DNA from: UBA10908 sp964608965
GTDB lineage: Bacteria; Bacillota; Clostridia; Peptostreptococcales; Anaerovoracaceae
Assembly (NCBI GenBank): GCA_964608965.1
Contig: CAZSPZ010000007.1
Location: 5,886-69,885 of the forward strand
DNA: 64,000 bases
Reading direction: 5' to 3'
Below are positions 7,879 through 16,448 of the stretch, in pieces (within the stretch, counting starts at the first letter, position 1; the number at the start of each line of letters is the position of its first letter). Under the pieces are notes generated by a model. The model was not told where the DNA came from and ran no database searches. It saw nothing but the letters and a program-made list of their open reading frames with translations. The position numbers and the translations under genes were made by a program.

Positions 7879-9249
7879 ATGAGTACCAACAACATTCCCT
7901 ACAAAATTTATCTTACCGAAGAAGAGATGCCCAAAGCGTGGCTGAATTTGCGTGCGCTCATGGAAAAAAAGCCGGATCCCATGCTCCATCCCGGAACAAG
8001 AAAGCCGGTTACCGCAGAGGATTTACGTCCGGTGTTTTGTGACGAAGCCATTTCGCAAGAATTAAATACGACAGATGAACATATCGAAATTCCCCAGGCG
8101 GTTTTAGATTTTTACAAAATGTACCGTCCTTCGCCGCTGGTGCGGGCGTACAATTTAGAAAAGTATTTGGATACACCGGCCGAAATTTATTATAAATTCG
8201 AGGGAACGAACACCTCCGGCAGCCACAAACTCAATTCGGCCGTACCTCAGGTATATTATGCAAAACAACAAGGACTGACTTCTTTGACGACCGAAACCGG
8301 CGCAGGTCAGTGGGGAACAGCCCTTTCCATGGCTTGCGGATTTTTCGGCATGGAGTTGATCGTTTATATGGTAAAGGTTTCCTCCGAACAAAAACCCTAT
8401 CGTAAAGCTGTGATGCAAACATACGGCGCCACAGTCATCCCTTCGCCCTCGGAAACCACAGCGATCGGAAGAAAAATACTGCAGGAAAATCCCGGTACCG
8501 GCGGCAGTCTTGGCTGCGCTATTTCCGAAGCCGTGGAAATTGCCGTAACAACCCCGAATTGCCGCTATGCTTTAGGAAGCGTTCTTGATCATGTTCTTCT
8601 GCATCAAAGCGTTATCGGTCTGGAAAGTAAAATTGCGCTGGACAAGTATGATATTAAACCTGATATGGTCATCGGATGTGTCGGCGGCGGTTCAAATTTC
8701 GGAGGCCTGATCGCTCCGTTCATGGCGGACAAAATTAAAAATAAAAACAACATCGAATTTATAGCGGTGGAACCTGCGAGCTGTCCCACACTTACCAGAG
8801 GGAAATACGCCTACGATTTTGGCGACACAGGAATGACAACCCCGCTGATTAAGATGTACACGCTGGGGAATGGATTCATCCCTTCTTCCAACCACGCCGG
8901 CGGCCTTCGGTATCACGGAATGAGCGCGATTGTATCCAAACTTTATCATGACGGATATATCAAAGCCAGGAGTTACGAGCAAACGAAAGTCTTTGATGCT
9001 GCGGTTAATTTTGCGCGTATCGAGGGATATCTTCCCGCACCCGAAAGCAGCCATGCGATTCGGGCCGCCATAGATGAAGCGCTTCAATGCAAAGAAACCG
9101 GGGAGAAAAAAGTAATTTTGTTTGGTTTGACCGGAACCGGTTATTTTGACCTTTCCGCCTATCAATCCTATAACGATGGTACGATGAGCGATTATATTCC
9201 TTCGGACGAAGACCTTCAAAAGGGATTTGACAGCATTCCAAAACTATAA
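7879..9249 (+). CDS. trpB: Tryptophan synthase beta chain, TrpB2 type
   Basis: PLP enzyme that condenses indole with serine to tryptophan. At 456 residues it is longer than the ~400 of TrpB1 and matches the TrpB2 (TrpB-related) subfamily, which has extra N-terminal sequence and often works without a TrpA partner. The PLP lysine is K117 in GSHKLNSA, and the phosphate-binding glycine cluster is GCVGGGSNFGG. The start ATG follows GAAAGGAGAACACC. No trpA, trpEDCF or tryptophan transporter lies nearby, so the gene probably serves indole salvage. It is preceded by a T-box whose specifier reads UGG, agreeing with control by Trp-tRNA charging. Confidence 0.9.
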   Translation: MSTNNIPYKIYLTEEEMPKAWLNLRALMEKKPDPMLHPGTRKPVTAEDLRPVFCDEAISQELNTTDEHIEIPQAVLDFYKMYRPSPLVRAYNLEKYLDTPAEIYYKFEGTNTSGSHKLNSAVPQVYYAKQQGLTSLTTETGAGQWGTALSMACGFFGMELIVYMVKVSSEQKPYRKAVMQTYGATVIPSPSETTAIGRKILQENPGTGGSLGCAISEAVEIAVTTPNCRYALGSVLDHVLLHQSVIGLESKIALDKYDIKPDMVIGCVGGGSNFGGLIAPFMADKIKNKNNIEFIAVEPASCPTLTRGKYAYDFGDTGMTTPLIKMYTLGNGFIPSSNHAGGLRYHGMSAIVSKLYHDGYIKARSYEQTKVFDAAVNFARIEGYLPAPESSHAIRAAIDEALQCKETGEKKVILFGLTGTGYFDLSAYQSYNDGTMSDYIPSDEDLQKGFDSIPKL

Positions 9250-9361
9250 AAAAGAAAACACTACCCATCAACGCACAACACCCCAAGTGACGGATACCAC
9301 CTGTCATTTGGGATGTATTTCATAAGAACGCGCTTTTTCTGGTATGTTGTCCTATTTTGAC

Positions 9362-10324
9362 CTATAACTTGCGATACCCTGTTTCCGGATCGACAACATT
9401 AGCCAGAGGTTGATTGCTCATATAATTTTCCAGATTGCGTGCGGAAAGCGCTATGATTTTTTCGAAGGCATCCTGTTGTTCGTCCAATCCTGCGACATGG
9501 GGCGTTAAAAGAAGGTTTTTGCATTCCCAAAGCGGGTGGTTTTCCGGAAGCGGCTCCGGTACGGTAACGTCTATCACTGCGCCTCCCAAATGGCCGCTGT
9601 TCAGCGCATGGACCAATGCGTCCTGATCCACGGCAGATCCGCGTCCGACGTTGATAAAGAATGCTCCTTTTTTCATTTGGGCAAACGTCAGCGCGTTGAA
9701 AACTTTCGTCGTGGCCGGTGAATTCGGCAAACAGGAGGCGACGATGTCTGCGCCCGGCAAAAGATCCGATAGCTCTGTCATCGTGTGCGTGGAATTCACA
9801 TAGGATTCGCCCGGCGTATTCGTTCGGCGTATCGCCGTTACATTGCTGCCAAGGTCGTGCATGCGGCGTGCAAAGTTGCTGCCGATATCGCCTAATCCAA
9901 CCACAAGTGTGTCAGATCCGCTGATTGTTTTTGCCAGGGGACCGTCACGCCAAATATGATTGTTTTGTTGATCGCGGTAGAGGTGAAACCCAAGGCTAAG
10001 CAGCAGAACAGCGCCTATCATATATTCTGATATAATCAATCCGTAAGATCCTGAAGCATTCGTGAGCAGGGCATTGCCGTTTTTAAAAACAGGTAAGGCC
10101 GCATATTTATCCGAGCCCGCTGAATCCAGCTGCAGCCACCTTATATTGGTGCTGTTCTCGACGATTTTATCGTTCACATTACCTATGATGATATTCGCTT
10201 TCATCACATCTTCTGCGGGAACGGTTTTCTGTTCTCTGTAAATAAATTCGGCTCCGGGCGCCTTGCTTTCCAATAATTTCTTTTGCTCCGGCTGAACCGG
10301 GAGGACGACTAATATTTTAAGCAT
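9362..10324 (-). CDS. D-isomer-specific 2-hydroxyacid dehydrogenase
   Basis: NAD(P)-dependent oxidoreductase of the SerA/GhrA superfamily, 320 residues from the ATG at 10324, which is preceded by AAGGAGAATTC. The Rossmann motif GLGDIGSNFARR is near residue 140. The active site is recognisable: Arg in INVGRGSAVDQDAL, Glu in VPEPLPENHPLW and His in LTPHVAG. The N-terminal catalytic half is short and resembles phosphoglycerate-dehydrogenase-like proteins rather than D-lactate dehydrogenase. Substrate cannot be assigned; 2-oxoacid reduction (glyoxylate or hydroxypyruvate type) is the general expectation. It stands alone, convergent with trpB and divergent from the transglycosylase gene. Confidence 0.85.
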   Translation of the reverse strand: MLKILVVLPVQPEQKKLLESKAPGAEFIYREQKTVPAEDVMKANIIIGNVNDKIVENSTNIRWLQLDSAGSDKYAALPVFKNGNALLTNASGSYGLIISEYMIGAVLLLSLGFHLYRDQQNNHIWRDGPLAKTISGSDTLVVGLGDIGSNFARRMHDLGSNVTAIRRTNTPGESYVNSTHTMTELSDLLPGADIVASCLPNSPATTKVFNALTFAQMKKGAFFINVGRGSAVDQDALVHALNSGHLGGAVIDVTVPEPLPENHPLWECKNLLLTPHVAGLDEQQDAFEKIIALSARNLENYMSNQPLANVVDPETGYRKL

Positions 10325-10443
10325 ACGAATTCTCCTTATTCTTTGATAATTCATTTATAACATAAAAGGAGCAAAAATATCACCAAATGGGGAGGAAATA
10401 TGTTAAAATATGTTCACTTCGCTATAGAAAGGAAGAAAAAAGT

Positions 10444-11691
10444 ATGACAAAAGGCAAACTGATAAGGAAAAGCGTTGCCACAATGATCGTGGTTGCCGTG
10501 CTTCTCCTTTCCTGCATACCCATCGTTGCAAAAGAGGAAGTGGACTTGTCGTTCCTCAAAAAAGATATATATTTAAACGGTGTTTTAGTGAACAATTACG
10601 AGTTGACATATCCGGTCGTCATCAGGGAAGGCGAAACGTATTTGCCATTGACTGCCGACATGGGCAAAGCTTTAGGGTTTCAGGTTTTAATGAATCAGGA
10701 TCAACGACTTATTCAACTTCTTAAAACCGAGCCAAGTTATGGTGCCGTTAAGAATGGCGAGCTGGCATGTAATCTTCAGAATCAAGAAGGGCTGATCATG
10801 TATAATTATGTGATGGCTGCTGTCAGAGAGTTTGACAGCGAAGATGCGGCAGCTCTTTCTCAAAAATGGAAGCAGACGATCAATCCTGTCGTATGGTCGC
10901 TGAACGGGCTGATCAATGCTGTCACAAACGCCACGGTAGAATCGACCGAGGGCGCAGAGGTTTTTCTGCTCGGGGAAGATGAAATTCTTCTTGTCGGAGA
11001 AGTCCTCTATGCGCCGCTTTCCGCTTTTCGGAACAGCGAACTGTTCGGGTGGGACGCTTACTACGATGATTTGACGGGGCTTTATATCAGCACCGACTCC
11101 AATGTGCCGGCTCAAAGCTATTACAGCGAAAACAATGCCTCTTATATAGAGGGGCGTGCTTCTTACATACGCAGCATTCGACCGGAATTAAGCATTTCGG
11201 ATTCTTATTATTACGAATACATATTTCGGCACGAAGCGGATGTGTACCAGACGGACCAAGAGCTTCTGATGGCGTTATCCAGGACGGAATGTTCTTTTCA
11301 GACACATATCACATCTGCCTCCGGCGCCGTCGGCATGATGCAGATTATGCCTCAAACGGCTATCGCTTATCAAATAACAGCACTGCAATTGGAAGATCCG
11401 CACATCAATGTAGAGTTCGGTACCCGATATATCAGGGACAGAATTTGGATATTCGACGGAGATTTGATAAAAGCTTTCGCCGCTTATAATCAAGGGATTA
11501 AGACGGTAAGTGCAGGCGTGTACAAAACCGGCTTTGCGGAAAAATGCATAAAAAACCAAGGTGTTATAGACGCATGGATTACGAAGGGAGGGTATAGCAA
11601 TACCTTCCAGACAAGCTCGGTATCCGATGCGCCTAAAGTAGCTGCCCCGGAATTGGGGAGCAAAGTTTTCGATCCCCAAGTTTACAGATAA
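10444..11691 (+). CDS. Secreted lytic transglycosylase with N-terminal substrate-like domain
   Basis: Exported peptidoglycan-cleaving enzyme, 415 residues from the ATG after AGAAAGGAAGAAAAAAG. A signal peptide (RKS then a hydrophobic stretch to about residue 30, IPIVAKEE) comes first. Residues ~40-85 (IYLNGVLVNNYELTYPV...GETYLPLTADMGKALGF) resemble a copper-amine-oxidase-N-type domain that many clostridial wall proteins carry. The SLT catalytic domain occupies about 265-380: LLMALSRTECSFQ has the catalytic Glu of the ES motif (here EC), followed by GAVGMMQIMPQTA and FAAYNQG. The Ser usually next to the catalytic Glu is Cys. scpA follows 19 nt later, so the gene may be co-transcribed with scpAB. 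Confidence 0.85.
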   Translation: MTKGKLIRKSVATMIVVAVLLLSCIPIVAKEEVDLSFLKKDIYLNGVLVNNYELTYPVVIREGETYLPLTADMGKALGFQVLMNQDQRLIQLLKTEPSYGAVKNGELACNLQNQEGLIMYNYVMAAVREFDSEDAAALSQKWKQTINPVVWSLNGLINAVTNATVESTEGAEVFLLGEDEILLVGEVLYAPLSAFRNSELFGWDAYYDDLTGLYISTDSNVPAQSYYSENNASYIEGRASYIRSIRPELSISDSYYYEYIFRHEADVYQTDQELLMALSRTECSFQTHITSASGAVGMMQIMPQTAIAYQITALQLEDPHINVEFGTRYIRDRIWIFDGDLIKAFAAYNQGIKTVSAGVYKTGFAEKCIKNQGVIDAWITKGGYSNTFQTSSVSDAPKVAAPELGSKVFDPQVYR

Positions 11692-11710
11692 GAAAAAATT
11701 CGAGGTGGCT

Positions 11711-12460
11711 ATGGCCTACAAAGTAAAATTGGATGTCTTCGAAGGCCCTTTCGATTTGCTGGTCTATCTGATAGAACATGCACGCATGAGCATATATGAC
11801 ATTCGCGTTTCAGAGATAACAACGCAATATTTATCGTATATCGACGCATTCAAAAAGCAGGATGTTTCTGTCGCGCAGGAATTTATGGTACTGGCCGCCG
11901 AATTGATTGAACTCAAATCAAAACTGCTCCTTCCCGGCTCTGTGCAGGAAACGCTTCCCGAAGGGGAGGACGACCCTCGAAGCGGCCTGGTCGCGCAACT
12001 TATAGAATATAAGCGCTTTAAAGATATGGCGGAGTTTTTTGCCGAACAGGAAGAAGTGAATTCGCATATTCACAGAAAGCCGCAGGAAGACCTTTCCGTC
12101 TATATCGGACAGCCCGACGAATTTTTACGAACCGATATGAATCAGTTTGTAAAAGCATTCAGAGCCTTTCTCTTTAAAAAGCAGAAATTAGAAGAAATAA
12201 AGAAAAATTATCAGCAGGTCGAAAGACAGCGTATGAGCATAGAAAACAGGATCGATCAAATCAGAGGGTTTTTTCTAAAGAAGTCGAAAGTTAAGTTTTC
12301 GGAGCTTGTGAGCACGGATGGCCGCCCATACAATCTGGTTTTAACTTTCATCTCTCTTTTAGAACTTGTCAAACAGTCGACCATCACCGCAAAGCAGAAG
12401 CAACGCTTTGGGGATATCGAGATGACATTGAAAAAAAACGACGCAAACGCAGACATATAG
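11711..12460 (+). CDS. scpA: Segregation and condensation protein A
   Basis: Kleisin subunit that bridges the Smc dimer and ScpB in the bacterial condensin, needed for chromosome compaction and segregation. 249 residues, normal length. The N-terminal Smc-neck-binding part KLDVFEGPFDLLVYLIEH is at residues 4-21, followed by AAELIELKSKLLLP, the family signature. The C-terminal winged helix (VKFSELV...NLVLTFISLLELVKQ) binds the Smc head. The ATG at 11711 is preferred over the in-frame GTG at 11705, which overlaps the ribosome site GAGGTGG. scpB follows after 19 nt. Confidence 0.96.
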   Translation: MAYKVKLDVFEGPFDLLVYLIEHARMSIYDIRVSEITTQYLSYIDAFKKQDVSVAQEFMVLAAELIELKSKLLLPGSVQETLPEGEDDPRSGLVAQLIEYKRFKDMAEFFAEQEEVNSHIHRKPQEDLSVYIGQPDEFLRTDMNQFVKAFRAFLFKKQKLEEIKKNYQQVERQRMSIENRIDQIRGFFLKKSKVKFSELVSTDGRPYNLVLTFISLLELVKQSTITAKQKQRFGDIEMTLKKNDANADI

Positions 12461-12479
12461 GAGATACGGAGGAATAGAC

Positions 12480-13076
12480 ATGTCCACAAGCAAAAATATA
12501 AAATCCGCTTTAGAGTCTCTTCTTTTTGTCTGGGGAGATCCCTTGGAAGCAAAAGTCGCAGCAGAATTATTTAATCTTCCGGTGCCGGATATGCTGCAGT
12601 GCTTTCGGGAACTGATGGGCGATTACGAAGAAAGAGGCAGCGGACTTCGCATCAGGGAGATGGATAAAAGCTTTCAACTGTGCACAAATCCCGAAAATGA
12701 CGACTATATTCAAAGGCTATGCACGCCGATTAAAGAGAAGAAACTCTCCCAGGCCGCACTGGAAGTTCTGGCGGTAATCGCCTACAGACAACCTGTGACA
12801 AAAGGTGAAATCGATTCCATCCGCGGTATAAAAAGCGACAGGGTGCTCGAAGGGTTGATGCGCAAGGAATTGGTGACGGAATGCGGCCGCAGCAATGCCA
12901 TAGGAAGGCCTATTTTGTACGGGACCACATCGATTTTCCTGGCTCAATTCGGTTTTGAAAGTCTGGAAGATCTTCCCGAAATCGAAGACATCGGCACGTT
13001 GGTTCTTTCCGATAGTTTTCTTGCATCCGATGAATTGACAACGCAGCAGATCGCAATCTCCTTAGAGGAAGAATAG
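12480..13076 (+). CDS. scpB: Segregation and condensation protein B
   Basis: Accessory dimeric winged-helix protein of the Smc-ScpAB condensin; it binds the middle of ScpA. 198 residues with two winged-helix domains; the second contains LSQAALEVLAVIAYRQPVTK and IRGIKSDRVLEGLMRKELV, the characteristic family block, then GRPILYGTT. The ribosome site is ACGGAGGAATAGAC. It is cotranscribed with scpA; the downstream transporter starts 14 nt after its stop. Confidence 0.96.
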   Translation: MSTSKNIKSALESLLFVWGDPLEAKVAAELFNLPVPDMLQCFRELMGDYEERGSGLRIREMDKSFQLCTNPENDDYIQRLCTPIKEKKLSQAALEVLAVIAYRQPVTKGEIDSIRGIKSDRVLEGLMRKELVTECGRSNAIGRPILYGTTSIFLAQFGFESLEDLPEIEDIGTLVLSDSFLASDELTTQQIAISLEEE

Positions 13077-13090
13077 AGAGTATACATTCC

Positions 13091-13981
13091 ATGAGCAAGA
13101 GAGCGGGAATAATTTTTGCGATGGGCGCCGCATTTTTTTACGGCGTCTCCTCCATAACGGGGAAAATGTCCTATGTTGGTGACGGCAATGCCGTCACAAT
13201 TTCGTTTTATCGCAATATGATTTCCGTTCCGATGCTTTTTTTATTGCTTAAAGTGGCTGGAATTTCCATGAAAATCACTAAAAAGGAATGCGTGGGACTC
13301 GCTATTATGGGCGGGTTGGGCGGTTGCATAACAGGAGTGTTGATTTATACTTCTTATCAATATATTTCTGTGGGGCTTACCACATGCATACACTTCAGCT
13401 ATCCGATCATTCTGGCTTTCATTTATGTTTTTGTTTTTAAAATATTGATTCTGGGTGTCGGCGGAATGTTATTTTTTCTGGAGAGCGACGTTTCAATCAA
13501 TCCGTTTGGAATCTTTACCGCTCTTCTGTCGGGCTTTGGCTATGCATTTTATTTGATTGTGATGGATAAGTGGAATTTAAAATCGATGAACGGTTTCAAA
13601 CTTTCGTTTTACTGTTGTATTTTTTCGGGTATTTCACTTTTTCTGTTTGGCGCTATAATGGGGTATAGGTTTTCGGGAGTGATGAATTCGGGCGCGTGGG
13701 CCTACATCTTGGGAACAGCTCTCTTTGTGTCGCTGCTTGGCAATGCAATGATACCGGCGGCTGTGAATCGCGTGGGTCCGACCGTTACAGGTATTGTTGG
13801 CATATTTGAACCTGTAACGTCAGTTTTAATGGGGGCGCTTCTCCTCGGCGAGCCGTTCGGGCTTCGAAGCATGATCGGAGCAATTCTGGTTCTTGGCGCG
13901 GCAATATTGCTGGCGCTGGAGAAATCGGAAACAAACACCGAGGTTTTAGTGAAAAAAGAAACAGAGAGGAACCTATCGTGA
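13091..13981 (+). CDS. EamA/DMT-family transporter
   Basis: Integral membrane protein of the drug/metabolite transporter superfamily, 296 residues, two EamA repeats and about ten helices. The N-terminal repeat begins GIIFAMGAAFFYGVSSITGK; the second begins PFGIFTALLSGFGYAFYLIV and ends with the conserved GIVGIFEPVTSVLMGALLLGEP block. The substrate cannot be inferred; metabolite efflux is typical. The first repeat looks shortened: after YVFVFK the usual loop of about a dozen residues (E-K-L/R type) before helix 5 is missing, and ILILGVGGMLFF follows at once. The gene overlaps the start of the next HAD gene by 4 nt. Confidence 0.85.
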   Translation: MSKRAGIIFAMGAAFFYGVSSITGKMSYVGDGNAVTISFYRNMISVPMLFLLLKVAGISMKITKKECVGLAIMGGLGGCITGVLIYTSYQYISVGLTTCIHFSYPIILAFIYVFVFKILILGVGGMLFFLESDVSINPFGIFTALLSGFGYAFYLIVMDKWNLKSMNGFKLSFYCCIFSGISLFLFGAIMGYRFSGVMNSGAWAYILGTALFVSLLGNAMIPAAVNRVGPTVTGIVGIFEPVTSVLMGALLLGEPFGLRSMIGAILVLGAAILLALEKSETNTEVLVKKETERNLS

Positions 13982-14838
13982 AGAATATAAAATTATCCGA
14001 TGCGATATTAAATAAAATAAAAATACTGGCTTTCGATATGGATGGCACGCTCCTTAATAATAAAGGGGTATTGTCCGAAGTCAACAAAGCCTGTATCCTT
14101 CGGGCGTTGGAAAAGGGCTATCATATCGTTATCGCCACGGGCAGAGTATATTCGGCCTTGCCCAAAGATGTCATGCAGGTCGAGGGGATTCGTTATGTCA
14201 TCACGTCCAACGGGGCGCATATTGTCGACATGAGCACGAAGGAGACCATTTATTCGAATCTTTTGACACGGCAGGCCGTAGAAGCTGCCCTTCCCTGGAT
14301 TTCGGACCCGGATATCATGAGAGAGGTTTTTTTCGGACACGACGTCTATGCGGATAAGCACTGCATGGACGATTTGGAGCGCTATGGAATTGTCTCTCCC
14401 AAAAGCCAGCAGTATGTGCTTGAAACCCGAAAACCGGTCGAAGATACGATTGCCTTGGTAAAAGAACATGCGGAGCGTCTGGAAAACATCAATCTGATTT
14501 TTTCCGACGAAGAAAAAAGAAAGAGATACTGGGAAGAGTTGAGCAGCCATTCGGGCTTAACTGTCGTAAGTTCCATGCCGTTCAACATTGAACTGGGCGG
14601 CGCAACCACGTCCAAGGCCTCGGCCTTGAACGCGCTTGCCAAACGACTGGGTTTAGGGCATGAAAACATCATGTCGTTTGGAGACAGCACCAACGACGCG
14701 CAAATGCTGTCCGCCGCCCAGATAGGCGTTGCGATGGGCAATGCCGTGCAGGAATTAAAAGAAATGGCAGACTATATTACAAGCACGAACGAGGAAGACG
14801 GCGTTGCCGATGCCCTTTCCATACTTTTGGAAATATAA
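13978..14838 (+). CDS. HAD-IIB (Cof-type) sugar-phosphate phosphatase
   Basis: Cytoplasmic Mg-dependent phosphatase of the Cof subfamily, 286 residues. Motif I is AFDMDGTLLN (nucleophile Asp near residue 21), motif II is ATGR, the motif III lysine lies in TTSKASALNAL, and motif IV is FGDSTNDAQML. The cap of type C2B lies between motifs II and III. The GTG start overlaps the upstream stop and follows AGAGAGGAACC. These enzymes are promiscuous on sugar phosphates, flavin and PLP; the exact substrate is unknown. It is followed by a close paralogue, evidently a tandem duplication. Confidence 0.88.
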   Translation: MKNIKLSDAILNKIKILAFDMDGTLLNNKGVLSEVNKACILRALEKGYHIVIATGRVYSALPKDVMQVEGIRYVITSNGAHIVDMSTKETIYSNLLTRQAVEAALPWISDPDIMREVFFGHDVYADKHCMDDLERYGIVSPKSQQYVLETRKPVEDTIALVKEHAERLENINLIFSDEEKRKRYWEELSSHSGLTVVSSMPFNIELGGATTSKASALNALAKRLGLGHENIMSFGDSTNDAQMLSAAQIGVAMGNAVQELKEMADYITSTNEEDGVADALSILLEI

Positions 14839-14857
14839 AGACAAAGGAGAAAGACGG

Positions 14858-15706
14858 ATGATTTCCAAAGAAGCGCTCGCAAAAATAAAAATTTTAGCCT
14901 TTGATATGGACGATACGCTTTTAAATGAAAAAAGTGTTCTTTCGGATCAAAATCGTCTGGCGATTATGCGCGCAATGGATAAAGGATATCATGTCGTGAT
15001 TGCCACAGGGCGAGTCTTTACTGCGCTTCCCCAAGATGTGCTCGCCGTGGACGGCATTCGCTATGCCATCACTTCCAACGGCGCCCGCATCACCGACACG
15101 CACACGCAACAGACGATTTACACAAACTACCTCGATAAAGAGGAAGTGCAGAGAATTATGCCCTGGATAGCAGATCCGGATGTCATGAAAGAAGTTTTTT
15201 GTGATAATAATGCTTATAGCGATAAGCATTGCCTAAGAGATTTGCCTCGATATGGAGTTGTAAGTCAATGGGCACAAAATTATGTTCGCACCACAAGAAT
15301 ACCAGTTGATAGCACAATCGATTTAATCAACGAAAAAATAGAATGTCTAGAGAATATAAATTTGACATTTACCGATTTAATCAAGCGGGAGAGATTTACA
15401 TCAGAACTAAAAGAAAATTCCAATCTTTCGATATTTTGCTCTTGTCCAGACGACATCGAAATCGGCGGAAAGTCTGCATCCAAAGCGGAAGCCCTGAAAG
15501 TTCTTGCCGAAATTTTAGGCACGGGAGAAGACAGCATCATGGCTTTTGGTGACAGCGTAAACGACACACCCATGTTACGGGAAGCCGCGATTGGCGTTGC
15601 CATGGGAAATGCGCTGCCCGAAGTAAAAGACGCTGCAGATTACATTACGCTGACGAATGCACAAGACGGTGTGGCGTATGCCCTAAAAGAATTACTCGAC
15701 CTATAA
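14858..15706 (+). CDS. HAD-IIB (Cof-type) phosphatase, tandem paralogue
   Basis: Second Cof-type phosphatase, 282 residues, starting at an ATG after AAAGGAGAAAGACGG. Motif I is AFDMDDTLLN (Asp replaces the Gly of the upstream copy), motif II is ATGR, motif III is SASKAEALKVL, and motif IV is FGDSVNDTPML. Alignment with the preceding protein runs the whole length, with many identical blocks (ALPxDV, ITSNGA, WIxDPDxMxEVF). The segment about 15200-15440 is clearly more AT-rich than the flanks and uses codons such as ATA, CTA and AGT more often, which hints at recombination or divergence in the cap region. A bidirectional terminator overlaps the stop. Confidence 0.87.
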   Translation: MISKEALAKIKILAFDMDDTLLNEKSVLSDQNRLAIMRAMDKGYHVVIATGRVFTALPQDVLAVDGIRYAITSNGARITDTHTQQTIYTNYLDKEEVQRIMPWIADPDVMKEVFCDNNAYSDKHCLRDLPRYGVVSQWAQNYVRTTRIPVDSTIDLINEKIECLENINLTFTDLIKRERFTSELKENSNLSIFCSCPDDIEIGGKSASKAEALKVLAEILGTGEDSIMAFGDSVNDTPMLREAAIGVAMGNALPEVKDAADYITLTNAQDGVAYALKELLDL

Positions 15707-15740
15707 AAAACATGCGACCCTTTGGGGTCGCATGTTTTTT
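15705..15740. terminator. Bidirectional terminator between HAD and rluB genes
   Basis: Perfect arms AAAAAACATGCGACCC (15705-15720) and GGGTCGCATGTTTTTT (15725-15740) around TTTG. It serves both convergent transcripts and overlaps the stop of the phosphatase gene. Confidence 0.93.
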
Positions 15741-16444
15741 TAACAGTTTTTCAAATAATCAATTTCCTGTATCGTTAATTTTCTGTAATGTCCCGGTTTC
15801 AACCTTCCCAAGTGCACATTTCCTATAGCAACCCGTTCAAGCTGCAACACATGATGCCCCACCGCCTCGCACATTTTTCGAATTTGGCGATTTTTTCCTT
15901 CGTAAATCTGGATTTCAAGAATGGTTGAGCTGGCCGTTTCCTTAAGGATTTCGACTTTTGCGGGTGCTGTGGTATATCCTTCGATAAGGACTCCGTTCTG
16001 CAGCATGCGAAGTTCTTCCTTCGATAGCGTGCCGCTCACATTTGCCACATAGGTTTTATATACTTGCTGGGAAGGGTGAGACAAGTGATAGGAAAGATCC
16101 CCATCATTTGTCATGATGATCAGGCCGCTTGTTGCGGCGTCTAACCTCCCCACCGGAAACACCCGCGAAGATACATCCGTAAGCAGCGATACCACCGTGG
16201 GGCGGCCTTTTTCGTCTGCCGTGGTCGTTATGTATCCAAGCGGTTTATTCAGCGCATAATATGCCAAAGTTTCGCCTCCCGTAATGACCTTCCCCGCGAC
16301 AGAAACGATATCGTCGGGTTTAACGTCGTAGCCTGGCGTTTGCATAATTGAGCCGTTTATTTTGACTTGACCGTCTATTGTCAGCTGGTCGGCTTTTCGC
16401 CTGGATGCTATGCCGGCCGCAGCAATATACTTATTCAGTCTCAT
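15740..16444 (-). CDS. rluB: Pseudouridine synthase, RluB/RsuA family
   Basis: Isomerises a uridine of rRNA (23S 2605-type in RluB) to pseudouridine. 234 residues from the ATG at 16444. An N-terminal S4 RNA-binding domain (RLNKYIAAAGIASRRKADQLI-like) is followed by the catalytic domain with VGRLDAATSGLIIMTNDGD, whose Asp is the nucleophile, and by the family end block YEGKNRQIRKMCEAVGH. It begins 4 nt after the kal stop on the same strand, so it should be read through from the kal sigma-54 promoter, an unexpected pairing of rRNA modification with lysine catabolism. The ribosome site AGAGAAAG is weak and lies inside the kal tail, suggesting coupling. Confidence 0.92.
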   Translation of the reverse strand: MRLNKYIAAAGIASRRKADQLTIDGQVKINGSIMQTPGYDVKPDDIVSVAGKVITGGETLAYYALNKPLGYITTTADEKGRPTVVSLLTDVSSRVFPVGRLDAATSGLIIMTNDGDLSYHLSHPSQQVYKTYVANVSGTLSKEELRMLQNGVLIEGYTTAPAKVEILKETASSTILEIQIYEGKNRQIRKMCEAVGHHVLQLERVAIGNVHLGRLKPGHYRKLTIQEIDYLKNC

Positions 16445-16448
16445 TGTT

